The translations under genes were made by a program, and so were the position numbers. A stretch of DNA of 64,000 nt from Phlebiopsis flavidoalba (lineage: Eukaryota > Basidiomycota > Agaricomycetes > Polyporales > Phanerochaetaceae): contig JAOCPU010000001.1 of NCBI GenBank assembly GCA_035772785.1, positions 2,480,001-2,544,000 of the forward strand, in the 5' to 3' direction. The first letter of the stretch is position 1. Every line of letters starts with the position of its first letter. The notes beneath the pieces are model-generated. The model was not told where the DNA came from. It did no database searches and was given only the letters and a program-made list of their open reading frames with translations. Positions 1-11,072 of this stretch are shown piece after piece.

Positions 1-913
1 GCGCATCTCGTTAACTAAGATGCTCCCCAGATTCTGCTCAATGACCTTGACATTTCATCTTTGCATATGGAAAGGCTCATCAAGGAGCTGTGTTCGTCTG
101 CCGCCATCGCCCAGAACTTCCTCGGGTCGGAGGTCGAACAGGTTAGGACTAGCGTATCATCGTTTACGAACCTTGTCCCACGGTTCCGCTCGACTCTTCG
201 AGTAAGTTCATCTCCCCTGTTGGTAGGTACTCTTGCTCACGCGCATCTCAGGCGGGAATAGAGCAGTTGTTTAATCAACTGCTGAGACCCAAATTGCGCA
301 TGTTTATTCCTGATGTGTACAAGGACATGTCGTATGTTTTGGACGACGACAGCTACGCAGCTGCTGAGATGAATGACATCGTGCGGAAGAGGTTCGTCAA
401 GGCTTGGGAAGGCCTTGTGGAGGGCTACAAGGTACACTCATATGTACATCTGGCAGGAATAAACCTAATCTTGGTCATTTTGCAGGATACGTTTACTGAA
501 AGCAATTTCCGACTGTTCTTTGGATTGGCCTTGGATGTGCTTGTCCGTCCATGGGAGAAGTTCGTGATGGCGTTGAAATACACTGAGGTAAGCGGTTCCA
601 TGCGACGACGTTGCGATAGTGCTTAAACAATTGCAGCTCGTTGCTATCCGTTTCGACCCGGGATCTCAGAGCAGTCACGACCTATCTCTCGTCACAGACG
701 GCTTTCGGTGATGTCAGAGAAAAGTTCTTGCGACTGCAACAGATTGCTACGTTGCTAAACCTGGACTCGGTGGGTTTCTCGGACTTGTTTAACAAAGTGT
801 GTACTGAAACATTTGTGTAGGAGGAAGATGTAGACGAGTTTTACAATGGTTCTGGGATTGCTTGGAAACTGAACGAGCATGAAGCTCGCCTTGTCGCCGG
901 TCTTCGAGTCTAA
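1..913 (+). CDS. COG4: COG4, 3' end (conserved oligomeric Golgi complex subunit 4)
   Basis: C-terminal part of COG4, a subunit of the lobe-A half of the COG tethering complex, which captures vesicles recycling within the Golgi. The gene enters from the left edge. Exons read MERLIKELCSSAAIAQNFLG, then a block with FIPDVYKDMSYVLDDD and RKRFVKAWEGLVEGYK, then NFRLFFGLALDVLVRPWEKF. The closing exons carry the family's hallmark: FD.DLRAVTTYLSSQ, then GDVREKFLRLQQIATLLNL, then WKLNEHEARLVAGLRV and a stop at 911-913. Four short GT..AG introns fit. Frame is lost by one extra base near 657-661 (run of C and G in gacccggg), between the FD and DLRAV blocks. The gene faces VPS2 with only about 117 bp between the two stops, so the 3' ends are convergent. 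The family call is secure; the N-terminal two thirds lie outside the window. Confidence 0.9.
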
Positions 914-1030
914 GGTCTTCGATTACGCCTATTTATTCCATCGTTGCACGGTTCGTTAGGATATACAAGATTTCATACAAAATTGCCGAGTCTCTCGGTA
1001 GTAGGGTATCTATATGCGCGTAACCTGCGT

Positions 1031-2019
1031 TCAGTGCCCTCGGCGCAGGGCGTCCAGTCGTGCCTGCAATGGGCATCTTCGTCCGACATGCCAACCACGC
1101 CTCCCGAGTCGTTTCCACCGCTGTGCGAGCCTCCGCCCTCGCCCATTGTCTTGCGACAGCCTGCCGAGGCTCGGTGAGTGGAGATGATATCGCGAGACCA
1201 GACCTTAGGGGCGTCGGTGAGCTGTAGCACGCGAATGAGCACTTCATCTGTGAAGAAAAGTTGAACAACAAGACTACTACCTGGCTGCGAGAGGTCTACA
1301 CCGATCTCGTCGAGGACCTGCTTCAAGATCTTGTCGCCCTCTTCTCCTCGTCCTCCAAGCCTTCGTCCATCACGTCATCGACGGCATCGGACATCATCTC
1401 CTCTTTCATGTCCATCGTAGCACTCTCTTTCTCAAATTCATTCTATGATGCGCTGTATCTGCGGCAGGTTGAGACCTCGGTTCATGGCACCCATTGCCTG
1501 TAAAGCCATCAGTATCGTCCATGGCGGCGTACGAACGTATCGAGAGACATACGCGGTGGACGCCACGCATGGGGCCTCCGCCATCTGCTGGTTACTCCGC
1601 AGAAGTCTGTATCCGGAGGCCGACAGCCTGGAGCTGCGTGCGCATCTGGTAGAACTTCTGCACATAGCGGCGCGTGCGGACGAGGTCCTTGGCCATGACC
1701 TTGCACGCATTCTGCGAGGACACAAAGCTGAGCACGTCGAGCAGCGCGATGAACTCGTAGGACCACGTACAAGCTGGCCAGCCTTGGCACTGCGCTTGAT
1801 GTCACCGACGAGCTTCTTCTCCTGTTGCTCGAGTTTGGTGCGCTCACGGTCGCTCGCGCGCTGCACAGGTCGCGCTGCGCCTTTGCGATGGGCGCGCTGG
1901 TGCATGGCGCAGCCGCTCGAGGCGGGGGTCACCGTCCGGCCAAAGAGGGTTTCCTGCAACCGTCGCGGGGTCAGCGCTGGGGTGCGCACGGGGCGGCAGA
2001 TACGCACGATGATGTTCAG
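1031..2019 (-). CDS. VPS2: VPS2/CHMP2, ESCRT-III core subunit
   Basis: ESCRT-III subunit (yeast Did4/Vps2, human CHMP2) that polymerises on endosomes to sort membrane proteins and is disassembled by Vps4. Visible blocks in order are FGRTVTP, RTKLEQQEKKLVGDIKRSAK, LRSNQQMAEA, MGAMNRGLNLPQIQRI, VLDEIGVDLSQ, and the C-terminal MIM1-like tail MSDEDA..LQARLDALRRGH before the stop at 1031-1033. The tail is the Vps4-binding helix, so the protein is complete at its C-terminus. The first exon (about four codons ending NII) is followed by an intron at about 1955-2008. The expected ATG reads CTG at 2017-2019 and the donor also looks one base short, probably read errors. Several other single-base shifts break the helical core. 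It is divergent from the AN1 zinc-finger gene, about 140 bp between starts. Confidence 0.87.
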
Positions 2020-2158
2020 TGGGGGAGACGAGTGTAATGGCGTTGGAGAGAGAATCGCGAGCCGCCCGCTGCGCCCTTTCCTTCTGACCACCATCTCCGG
2101 CCCTCACTTCGAGCCCGCTTGGCTCCGCTGGCGCACGTCTCTTTTCGCCCACTATACA

Positions 2159-3175
2159 ATGTCTGCTGCGGACGTTTCCAACATTGGAGCCCATTGCTCG
2201 CTCGAGCAGTGCAACGTGAACGACTTTCTGCCAATCAAGTGTCGCTTGTGACCGTGTCTTTTGCAAGGATCACATTTCACCAGACTCTCACTCTTGCGCT
2301 CTAATCAATGCGAAGCCTGACTCTGTACCAACCCAATCCACGGAAAAGCTACAGCGCTGTGCGGCAGAAAAGTGCAACAAGCCCAGTCTGTGAAGCTTTT
2401 ATTTGCAGGGGAAGTCGGCGCTGGAGGGACGAACGCCTGCCCTCTGCCCCGCGCTGCAAGCAGGCATTCTGCGCGAGGTACGCTCCGAAGTTCCATAGGA
2501 CATGTATCATACGTAGTACTCTTCCCAATCCAACAGTCATCGTATGAACCAGCATCGCATGCGTGCGCCGTTGAGCCAGACCAACGGCCCGTAAAGAACG
2601 AGGGGGGACGCGCGCTCGGCTAGCCAAGATTTTCCCCGCAGAGACTTCCAAGACAACACAGTCTACTATTCCTGCTAAGCGCAAGGCCCCACCAAAGGAC
2701 CCAAAGAAGGCTGCACAGCTTCGTCAGGTTGAGCTCATGAAGATGAGCGGCACAAGGCTCAGCTTTCCCCGGTGACCCGAAGGACAAGAAATAAACACGT
2801 ATCGATTGACCAGAAGCTGCATGTCAAGGTGTGCGCTTTGGAAAAGGGTGACGAGGAGAGGATACTTTGGTTCAACAAGGTAGGGTTGCACCGTGTCTAT
2901 CACAGATGCAGGCTATTTATGTTGTCATGTCGCAGACGATCATCGCAGGTAGAGCCTTGGACATGCTCGCCACGCAATTTAGCGTGTCCTCTGATTCGGC
3001 GGTGCGCCTCTTCAGCCTTGCTACATCGGGGGGTGCTTTATCTCGCTCGCAGCCCCTCTATCTCGAGAAGCCTTCTGCGGAGGGAAGCCGACGGGCGGAG
3101 GACGCGTCTCGCGAATGACAAACCCCCCTCAGCGAACAAGTGGAAGACGGCGGCCAGCTCGTCCTCAGCCGATAA
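2159..3175 (+). CDS. CUZ1: AN1-type zinc-finger protein, CUZ1/ZFAND1 family
   Basis: Proteasome/Cdc48-associated AN1 zinc-finger protein of the Cuz1/ZFAND1 type, known in the family to act in arsenite and stress-granule proteotoxic stress. The start at 2159 gives MSAADVSNIGAHCSLEQCNV with NDFLPIKCR, then CDRVFCKDHISPDSHSCAL: a first AN1 finger. A second finger follows (RCAAEKCNKPSL, EAFIC, CKQAFCAR, intron, HRMNQHR). A basic linker rich in Lys/Ala leads to a ubiquitin-like C-terminal region: VSIDQKLHVKVCALEKGD, ALDMLATQFSVSSDSAVRLF and, in the last exon, PLSEQVEDGGQLVLSR with a stop at 3173-3175. Two zinc fingers plus a ubiquitin-like tail match ZFAND1/Cuz1 architecture and length. Single-base shifts occur just after KCR and in the second finger. 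Which stress regulates it cannot be seen here. Confidence 0.85.
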
Positions 3176-3613
3176 CCGGTCCCGTCGGCAAGTTTGTGTC
3201 ATTCCTGTACAACGGTTGTTCGCACTCTGAGTAATAGATTCCCACCGAGAAGTCCCATCGCCGACCCAGAGTGCCCTCGGTTCCCCTGCTGCGACGGCCG
3301 CGGGAGCCGGCTCCCCCCTTGGCGCCCCCCCGAGTGTATAGAGCACGGGCAGTTTAGACTCGGAGATGCATGCTCAGAAGTTCGTGAACAGACGGGCACA
3401 TGCAATTGCATGAGCTGGTGGCATCAAACGCTATCCACACCCGCCTGACCGGCTGCCGTTTGTGCTAATCTCCGGCTGTGAGAGCGTTTGCCTGTTTATG
3501 GGGCTCGTGGGAGACCAGGCTGGTGCATGGTCACACAGCTCTGTGGCCGAGGAGGACGTATATAAGGGCGCAAATGCAGGTTGCTGACGTTGTGTCAGTA
3601 GATTCCAGCAGCC
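3176..3613 (+). promoter_or_regulatory. Promoter of the intradiol dioxygenase gene with a TATA box
   Basis: The gap between the CUZ1 stop and the dioxygenase ATG. A consensus TATATAAG sits at 3559-3566, 48 bp before the ATG at 3614, a spacing that would give a short leader. No other gene is visible in the 438 bp. A clear TATA element suggests inducible rather than constitutive expression, which would fit a catabolic enzyme; that last point is inference. Confidence 0.6.
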
Positions 3614-4985
3614 ATGTCTTCTATCGAGGTAATGAAGGACCCCCTGCGCGTGGGCAAGGCCATCCGCGCCCAGCTCGAGCACGAGATCCCCAGGGACTTG
3701 CCGCTGGGAAAAGGACTTCAGGGTAAGTCTGTGGCATTCGCACCTACTCTCCATCTCATACGGTGTATACGCGCAGGAAGGCACAGAGTACACAATCACG
3801 GACCACGTCAACGAGCTGCACGCGCAACTCTGCCCAGACCCCCGGACGCTCACGCTCTTTACGTCCCTCGTGAACCAACTGGCACGCCTTTGCGGCGCGA
3901 GATCGGGCGTCCCGACGCACGCCGCCGAGTGGTAACGCAGCGCCGTCGAGTTACCTTACACGCGCGCGGGGCGCGAGAGGAGCATCCGAGTTCACGAACG
4001 AGTTTCATCCTGCTGAGCGACTGCCTCGGGCCGTTGAGCGCGCCTATCATCGTGACGAGCTGAACCACCCCAAGCCCCCGGTGCGTGTTTTTATCGCATG
4101 TGTGCATGCGCGTATGGGCTGACCGCAACGCGCAGGGATGTACAGACAGCTTGCGAGCCTGGGCCATTTTTCACTGACTGACGCCCCCGAGATTCCCTCA
4201 GGGAGCACGGTCGCGTCAGATAATACTGTCGGCGAGCACCTCTACTTTGACGCGACGCGTGACCAACACCCGTGGCGAGGGCATTGTACCCCCCCCCCCC
4301 CCAGGCGTCAAGGCTGAAATGGTGAGTCTCTTCATATTTCTTTGTGCACAGGCTTACATGACTTGCGTTCCAGTGGCAAGCAGATGGAGACGGGGTTATA
4401 CGACGTGCAGTACCCGAGCCGGCCCGAAATCAACGACCCGCGCACGCATCATCGCGACGCCCGGATGGCCACTTCAACTACCGCGGAATTCTCCCCCGTC
4501 GCGATATCCGCATCGTGCGTTGATCCTCATTCACACTCAGTACTTTCCAAACTGACATATCGCGAACCCAGCCAAACGACGGCCCCATCGGGGAATGTAT
4601 TGCGCGCCCTTGGCCGCCATCCACACCGTTCGCTCACATATCCACTTTACGATAACCGCGCCTGGCTAACGACGAGTATGCCCTCTCTCTCCCTGTTCCC
4701 CGCACTCTCTGGCATCTGACCACACCGACAGCCTCACATACAGCACTCTAACCCCTCGCAACTCGCCCTTCCTCGGCACGGACCCCGTATTTGCGACGAA
4801 AAAGGTTCGCTTGTCACGCAGCTCACGCGAGGGAGACGGATCCGGACGCGCTGGGCCGCCATGGGCTTCGACGCCGCAGACGTGCGCGCACGCGGCGGGC
4901 GCGTGTGGGTGTGGACGTATACGGCTTCGTGTCCCCCACGGTGGACGAGGTCGAGGCACTGAAGGGCAGGTCGAAGCAATCATAA
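3614..4985 (+). CDS. Intradiol ring-cleavage dioxygenase (catechol / hydroxyquinol 1,2-dioxygenase type), multiply frameshifted
   Basis: Non-haem Fe(III) dioxygenase that opens catechol-type rings between the two hydroxyls, feeding the 3-oxoadipate route used for lignin and aromatic breakdown. The N-terminal helical domain is readable (ITDHVNELHAQLCPDPRTL..FTSLVNQLARLCG, FILLSDCLG, then NHPKPP, GCTDS). The catalytic beta domain follows: DAPEIPSGSTVASDNTVGEH, WQADGDG with GLYDVQYP, DGHFNYRGILP, PNDGPIG, LRALGRHPHRS, HIHFTITAPG, NSPFLGTDPVFATKK and VDVYGFVSPTVDEVEAL. The two Tyr and two His iron ligands of the family are all encoded. Hydroxyquinol-like rather than plain catechol specificity is likely but not proven. 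At least eight one-base shifts plus a 14-C run (4289-4302) break the frame, more than in neighbouring genes. Several short introns are consistent with GT..AG. Confidence 0.85.
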
Positions 4986-7300
4986 TATCCATCCAAATGA
5001 GCATGTTTATAGGTGCCCTAGAGCACGTTACACATAGTATGTTCGTAAAAATCGGAAGTGCGGAGGCTGGAGTGGCTCCCCAATACAGGGCCAAACGTCC
5101 TTGTACTAATCCTGGACTGGGCCCAGCGACGCGTTGAGATATCCTACCGAGGGAGTCAGACATCAGCCAGAGAATGGAATGTGACTTGATGCCCTACCTT
5201 GTCTAGGACGCTTGAACTCTCGAAACCAAGTCGGCACCCCTGTGACGCAGAATTGTTGCGACCCAAGGGCCAGCCTTGCCGGTCAAGTTGGTGCAGAGAG
5301 CGAGGCCTACAAACATGAGAACTCGTTCATATCGGTAACGTGAGTTAACAACAAGATAACTATTTTGGACCTGCTTCTTGGAACGCGACTGGGAAGAGCG
5401 TCGACAAATGTGTGAATGGTCCGCTGACATCCTCTCTGGCACGAGCGGATGTCATGCAGACATACACACATTTTGTCGCGTCATTTTGAACAAGTGCTGA
5501 GGCGTTCTTGCGCGAATGTACGTAGCGGTAGCCTCAGGCGCGGCGGGGGAGGTCAGAGGCAAGGGGTGAAGTCTGTGAGTGCGACTCCGCACAAGTGCAG
5601 AGGTCTTTATAACACATCGGAGGACTTCTTCGACGCTCTTTCTACGAACCGCGGCGCAGGGCAATGTCATGTCGAGTATGCAGCATCTGGGCCCGCAGAT
5701 TTGGGGCTGAGTCCGCATATGGCAGCATCTTGTCCTTTTTAGGACAGAAGCGCGACGACCTAGCGTCTGCCGGCGTGTGGCGTGCTTCGAGAGCGCGAAG
5801 AGGTGAGGCCCAGAGCAGGCGGAAATCGCCTCCAACGGCATGTCACAGGCGGACAAACCCACAGCGTGTCCTGCAACGGCGGCATTCCCTATCACTACGT
5901 TTTATTGTGATGTTTATTGGGGTGAGCCAAGCACAGAGACTTGAAAGCAATTGTCAGGCGACGTGCTTCAAATCCCCGAACGGCGCGAGACCCTTGCTCT
6001 TGCTCACGCTCCGGACCCTGGGGGCGGCGTCGTCGAAGAGGTGGTGCATCTGTTGCGGCTCACGGCCGTGCCGAATTGCCGCGGCGTCAGCATCGAGTCC
6101 ACTGCAGAGCACCCATCACATGAAGAGTTTGTGACTGCAGAGGTGACACTGTCCCTCTGCGGCGCGGGGCTGTTGCAGGTGCATGGCCGAGGTCGCCGCG
6201 TCAGCCTCGACTCCGGAAGACATAAAGTCGCGCCGTATTGGTTTCTCTCTCTGCTCCCCCACCTTTTGCACCCTCCCCCCACTCGACACTCCTTTCTTGC
6301 CGTGGGGCGTGGTTGCTTTTCCTCTGTGTACGCCGTCGGCCGTACACGGCTCTGCTCCCGCCGATGCGGGGGCAGACGCCATTCCCCTCTACCTCATAGA
6401 CTTCCTTCACTTTCGTAACCGCAGCGACGGCCAAATAACACCTCGAGGAGGCGCACTGCCGCTTGCCGTGCCGCAACAAGTTTGCGCAGTGTGTGTCGTC
6501 TCTCGTTGTGGGTTCTCGTGAGGCCGTTTCTCTTGCCGCCTTTTTGCCTTTCTCTGTACGGCCGGCGGCCGTGCAACCAGTCTCTCGTTCCTTCTCTTTC
6601 GCCGACCACACAGCAACGGCCTCACACTGACGGCGCATGGCCGCACAGGGCTGGCGTCGTTGCGCCTACTCGCGAGTGTGTGGGGGTTCTTGTATGCCGT
6701 CACGGCCGAGGTCGCCGTTGGGATTGAGGTGTATGCGGTTGCGAGGCAGTGGCCCGCTTTGTAACATGTGTGCGTCTCGATAGTCTCAACGGTTGGCCTC
6801 GGCACTTCTTGATCTCGAGTAAATGGTCAGGAGCTCACAGCCATCTTCGATGGCTGAGGGAACTTGATCAAATAGTGCGACCTCTACGTGGTTCTCGGGA
6901 CAAGTACTGCTGAGCGCAATGCCTCGGCAGGAAACCAACTCGCACTAATAACATGTTCAGTTCGTGAATTGTACTTGGATAATATAGAAGCTTTGTGTGG
7001 TACTAGTACCTTAGAAATGAATATAGAGATGTTCTGCTTGCTTGCTTTGCTGCGCCGCCTGTGAAGACCACTTGGGCGGGCTCCATCCAAAGAAAATGCC
7101 ATGCATAGGCTCAAGTTGTCTAGATGTCCCGCCCGTGAACCCTGTCGGAGACCTCCCGTTGGGAAAAAGTAATCCCATCCCATGCCGCAGAGTAGTCGTG
7201 CAAATCTCTACGTTGTTACAAAGGGGCCTTGTTATTCCAAGTATACCTATGCAATACATGGTTTCCGCCGTACTTTCGTGTCCCCTGCTAAATCGACCCC
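4986..7300. other. About 2.3 kb without a recognisable gene
   Basis: No conserved family could be read on either strand. Open stretches exist, for example 5452-5895 (-), 5203-5442 (-) and 5951-6418 (+), but none has a motif I know and they are no longer than expected in GC-rich sequence. A short hydrophobic segment on the + strand at about 6630-6760 (ending GFLYAVTAEVAVGIEVYAVA) looks like a membrane helix and may belong to a broken small gene. The segment 6800-7300 lies just beyond the NIT2 stop and may be its 3' flank. Confidence 0.4.
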
Positions 7301-9075
7301 TCACAGACCCATTGCTGACATCGGTGGGTACACGTTCCGTAAGCCGCCGCTTGCGTTCTGTGGACGCCTGGGATCGCCGCGCGGGCCTCTGGTAAATGGG
7401 CATCCCTGGGGGTCCTGCACACCCGAATTAGGGCTTCTCTCGCTCTCAATGGGAGGCCAAGGGGAGCGTAATCCGATAGTCGACGAAGAGGGATGTCTTC
7501 TTCTTGCAGCACAGATGCTCGCCCGACACGGACGTCTTGAACTTTTGTCAATTATTTTTTTTTCTCACTTCTTTAGTTTCTTGATTTTGTGCGCCTGAAG
7601 GACGAGAGTGGAAGTGCAGAGGCGACGCGGGTACCTGATAGAGGAGGAAGAGAGGCGTACATGGTGTGCTATGAGCATCGCGGTGGTGGTGCCCCACTGG
7701 TTGCAGGTCATTACGATGACGAGGTGAGGTCGCGGAGATACTTACTGGCGTTGGTACCCCAGCAGACAAGTCCCGATATCGGTGTCTGGTGCCACATCCC
7801 AACGAAAAATTAATCAAAACAGAAAAAGACCAAAAAACAAAAAAGACAAAATAAAAAGAAAGGAGAACAAAAAAAAAAAACAAGAAAATAAAAAAGAACG
7901 AAAGGCGAACCAAAAAGAGTACGAATAACAAAAAAAAATAAAGGAAGATCTGGTTATCCATGTGCCCTGCGCGGTCCCCAATCAGCCGAGCAAGAGACAC
8001 AGAGGGGCTGGACGACCCGCGTACCGAGCGCGCTCGGAGGATCTCCCAGCTGCCAGCGGCCGGTGGTCATGGTTGAATGCGGCCGGGGTAGATGCACCAC
8101 TTGGCGAGCCCTGGCGCGCGGCGCGCTACGCGGCGATGCTCGGAAGGGCGCATCGTCGTATGCCAGAATGCCGGATTGGTCCGATGCGGGGGTCGAATTT
8201 CTCTGGCATGCGGCGGGGTCGTGTATGGCTGCGGGCGTCAGGCTTTCACGGCGGAAGAGACTTTAGCGCCGTGTCAAATGTAGTTCTATGCATGTGCAGA
8301 CGTGTTGCCCTTTGCCAAAGCCGGTGAGAGTCTCGTGCTTTCCTGGACGCATGTGACTTATGTATGCTGGATGGGTTCGGAAGTGAGCGTACCTTGACTT
8401 TGATCTTGCCAGGGATATCAATGTCCAAAGAGGTGTACCTTTCGGTGTATGGCTACGAGATCGCCTATGGAGGAAGGTCAGTGGGGGTCCCAGAGCTCAC
8501 TATGGACAGCGCACCCTTTGGCGAGTACCACACCATCGCCGTGTTGTATATCTTGCCACTTGACGTACGTTCTGGGGATTGAGCCTGCCGTGACTCCTTG
8601 TGAGATATAACTTCCTTGTATACTGATAAGGTGGAGAGACGTGCCTCCAAGCAGCCATGTCCCCGTCTCCTTCGCAGTTGCGGACAACACTTCACGGACT
8701 CGCTCTCTGACGCAGCGACGTCATACGGCTTTTCCACTCTCGAAACCAATGGTCTCGGCATACACGGGAAAGTGGACGTGTTCCGTATGGTGAATTGAAG
8801 CATTCCTGAGACAGATAAGTACCGCGGTGCAATAGAGTGCCAGAGGACATACAGGGAGGACAATCAGATCCGGCTTCTTGCCATTCGCGCCCCCTTGTGC
8901 AGCCTTGTGGATCATCTCCTTGGCATGCTGGAGGTTGACTGCAAGTGACGCGTTCGTGTGAGTGTGACTCGCGCGACCGCAGCGCGTCTCTCACCAGACT
9001 TGTCGGCGCCGACCTAGCCGGCCCAAGCTGGATCATGGCGAGTGTAAACGGTTTGAAATGTGGTGCGGCAGCCAT
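7301..9075 (-). CDS. NIT2: NIT2-type omega-amidase (carbon-nitrogen hydrolase)
   Basis: Nitrilase-superfamily omega-amidase, which hydrolyses alpha-ketoglutaramate or alpha-ketosuccinamate to the keto acid and ammonia. The start at 9073-9075 gives MAAAPHFKPFTLAMIQLG. Next come LQHAKEMIHKAAQGGANGKK, PDLIVLP, then ECFNSPYG with the catalytic Glu (codon near 8804), GKIYNTAMV, and HRKVHLF with the catalytic Lys (about 8427-8446) running into DIDIPGKIK. The Cys region is damaged: around 8165-8190 the bases resemble a GIC-YDMRFPE stretch but with several extra or missing bases, so the catalytic Cys is not readable in frame. Then come IYPG, AFN and TTGP, and VDNQ is seen as MDNQ. The end is less clear; a stop at 7301-7303 fits. 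One intron (about 7810-7950) is unusual, see separate entry. Divergent from the DAGK gene. Confidence 0.8.
7806..7945 (-). repeat. T-rich low-complexity tract inside NIT2 (A-rich on the + strand)
   Basis: About 140 bases that on the + strand are nearly all A with scattered G and C, including a run of ten A. In the sense of the NIT2 gene this is a long pyrimidine tract, and it lies where the conserved frame is interrupted after the DNQ block, so it most likely belongs to an intron. The long hydrophobic reading frame at 7548-8000 on the minus strand (strings of F, L, V) is only the translation of this tract. Confidence 0.6.
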
Positions 9076-9600
9076 AGTTGAACGGTCTGGAGAGAGAGGA
9101 TCTAGTGTAACGCGCGAGACGGAGGTAGTGGGAGAGCATTATATAGTAGGCGACAATGCTAATATTGGCGTGGGGGAGTGCGTTAGATAAGATTAGATGA
9201 GGCGCTGGGGAGGGCAGATTAGATAAGACTCTCGGACATGTCCCCGCGGCCTGGGTGGATGTATGCGGCAGCACCTGCGCTCGTCGTGCATCTCATTCAG
9301 GCTCAACCAGGACCGCGCCGTTGGTCGCCGTTCGCTGTCCATGCAAAAGAGCCCGACGCTGCGGTCGCCCAAGTCGCCCGTCGCGGCCGCCATGCGCTCA
9401 GCGCCAGGCGACCCAAGACACAGCGCAGGGCTGATGCCCGCGAGCCACGCGCCGGGGACCCAGAGACACAATCGCGCGGTTGTACAGACAACGGTGGCGC
9501 AATCGTGTCGGTGTGTTCAAGTCTAAGCAAGAGACTCCCGCAGACGCCTGCCCATTTGGTGCGCCCGCCGCTTTGAGATACTCCTTGATAGCCCACCACC
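9076..9600. promoter_or_regulatory. Shared promoter region of NIT2 (-) and the DAGK-domain gene (+)
   Basis: Divergent intergenic gap of 525 bp. For NIT2 a TATATAA element reads on the minus strand at 9139-9145, about 65 bp before its ATG. No coding potential is recognised here. Two GATTAGAT-type repeats (around 9188-9228) lie between. Confidence 0.45.
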
Positions 9601-10989
9601 ATGTCGGGAAACCGCCTGCTGCTCATCTACAACCCCGTCTGCGGCCACGGCGAGGCCCGCAAAATATTCGAGCAGGGACGTCGTGCCCTAAGCTGCTCGC
9701 CGCACGGGCAGACGCCAGACAGAGTTGTCGCGACGCGAGTACGCAGGACACGCGGGCGACATCGTGCGGGAGTATCTTGGGACCAGTGTGCGGGGCGACC
9801 CGCTTACCATCGTCCTCGGATCGGCGACGGCACCCTGCACGATGATCCTCGCCGGCGCTTCACACGGCCCCCCGTCCGCGGCCCACACGCACACACAACC
9901 TCGCCTTCGTGCTCGATTGCCCTGCGGCAACGCCAACTTGCGCTCCTACTCGTCGCTCTTCCCGCCCTCGCCCTCCAACGACGAGGCCGTGAGCAAGTCC
10001 AAGACGCAGTGGCCCTCGACCCTACCTCGCGCCCGTGCCCAACTCGCGCCCGCTCACGCTCGCACACACCAGCGCTGCACGCCCCCGCCTCCGCGCCCGC
10101 CGCGCCGCCCCCCCGGCGCTCTAATCGATAGCCGCCGTTGTGGCGTCTACCGCGCTCCACGCCTCCATCCTGCACGACTCCGAGGCCCTGCGCGCGAACG
10201 CACCCCGGCATCGAGCGCTTCAAGCTCGCCGCGCAGCAGAACATCGCCCGCTGGTACCAATGACCGCGGCGCGCGCGCGCCTCGCCGTCGCGCCCCACGC
10301 CCGTCGCCAACGCGTCGCTCACGCCCACCTGTCGAGGTCTTCGACACCGCCGCCGCGCGCGGTTTGTGCCCTACGCCGGCCCCGGCGACCGCGCAGCGCC
10401 GGACGGCTCACGAGCGTCGAGCTCCCAGGGCCCGGTCGTTTGTCCTACTTTTCTCTGCCACTGTCAACGTGGCAACCCGCCTCGTTGAGCCCGCGTTCCG
10501 CATGCGCGCCCTGCCGCGCGACGTTCCCAGGCCCCCGCCTGCCGGGTCCCCTCCCTACCATTGACGTCGTCGTTGTCCCGCCCCCTGCGTGATTGACCCC
10601 TTGACCAATCACAGCGTGGACTCCCCCTCGGAGGCTGCCCGTGCTTCGTTTACGGAGAAAATCGATGACGATACGGACGGCTGCGCTCGTTACCGCGACG
10701 GTGCGCATGTTCACGCGCGTTACGGTGGTGCAGGTGAAATTGTCGAGGGAGGAGATGGGGATCTTGTCGTTGAGTACTTTAAATGCAACTCCTGGGAGTG
10801 GATTCCGGTCAGCATATACACTATTCACACCATTAAATTATTTGCTCATTATCCCTGCAGGAACCCAACGACCCGTATGCTCACTTGGTCTGTGTGGATG
10901 GTGAAATCTTGCAGGTCGAGCAGGGGGCAAGGCCGTCAGTACAGCAATCGATGCTCTCGACGGTTTATACCATCTCAGTATATAGCTAA
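9601..10989 (+). CDS. Diacylglycerol-kinase-catalytic-domain lipid kinase (sphingoid base / DAG kinase-like)
   Basis: ATP-dependent lipid kinase of the DAGKc/ATP-NAD kinase-like fold; substrate not determinable, candidates are sphingoid long-chain bases or diacylglycerol. ATG at 9601 in an ACC-rich context gives MSGNRLLLIYNP then GHGEARKIFEQ, the family's N-terminal nucleotide loop. After a frame change come GQTPDRVVAT, EYAGHAGDIVREYLG and the GDGTLH signature at 9823-9834. Later blocks are ALHASILHDSEALR, ERFKLAAQQNIARW, PFVPYAGPGD, then EYFKCNSWEWIP, intron, EPNDPYAHLVCVDGEIL with a C-terminal QSMLSTVYTISVYS before the stop at 10987-10989. The VDGE motif near the end is typical of this fold. 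Several one-base shifts break it. It converges on the UMP kinase gene with about 84 bp between stops. Confidence 0.82.
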
Positions 10990-11072
10990 CCTCACGCTCA
11001 AGATTGGTAAAAAAATCAATGGACTTTACTTTTGTATTTGTTTCCTAATTTGCGTATATATGCCTCTGTGTA

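Noticed and set aside
7548..8000. Hydrophobic minus-strand frame that looks like membrane helices
   Set aside because: Translation of a T-rich low-complexity intron tract.
9725..10564. 279-codon open frame on the + strand
   Set aside because: Mixed frames of the DAGK-domain gene; the conserved blocks switch frame inside it.
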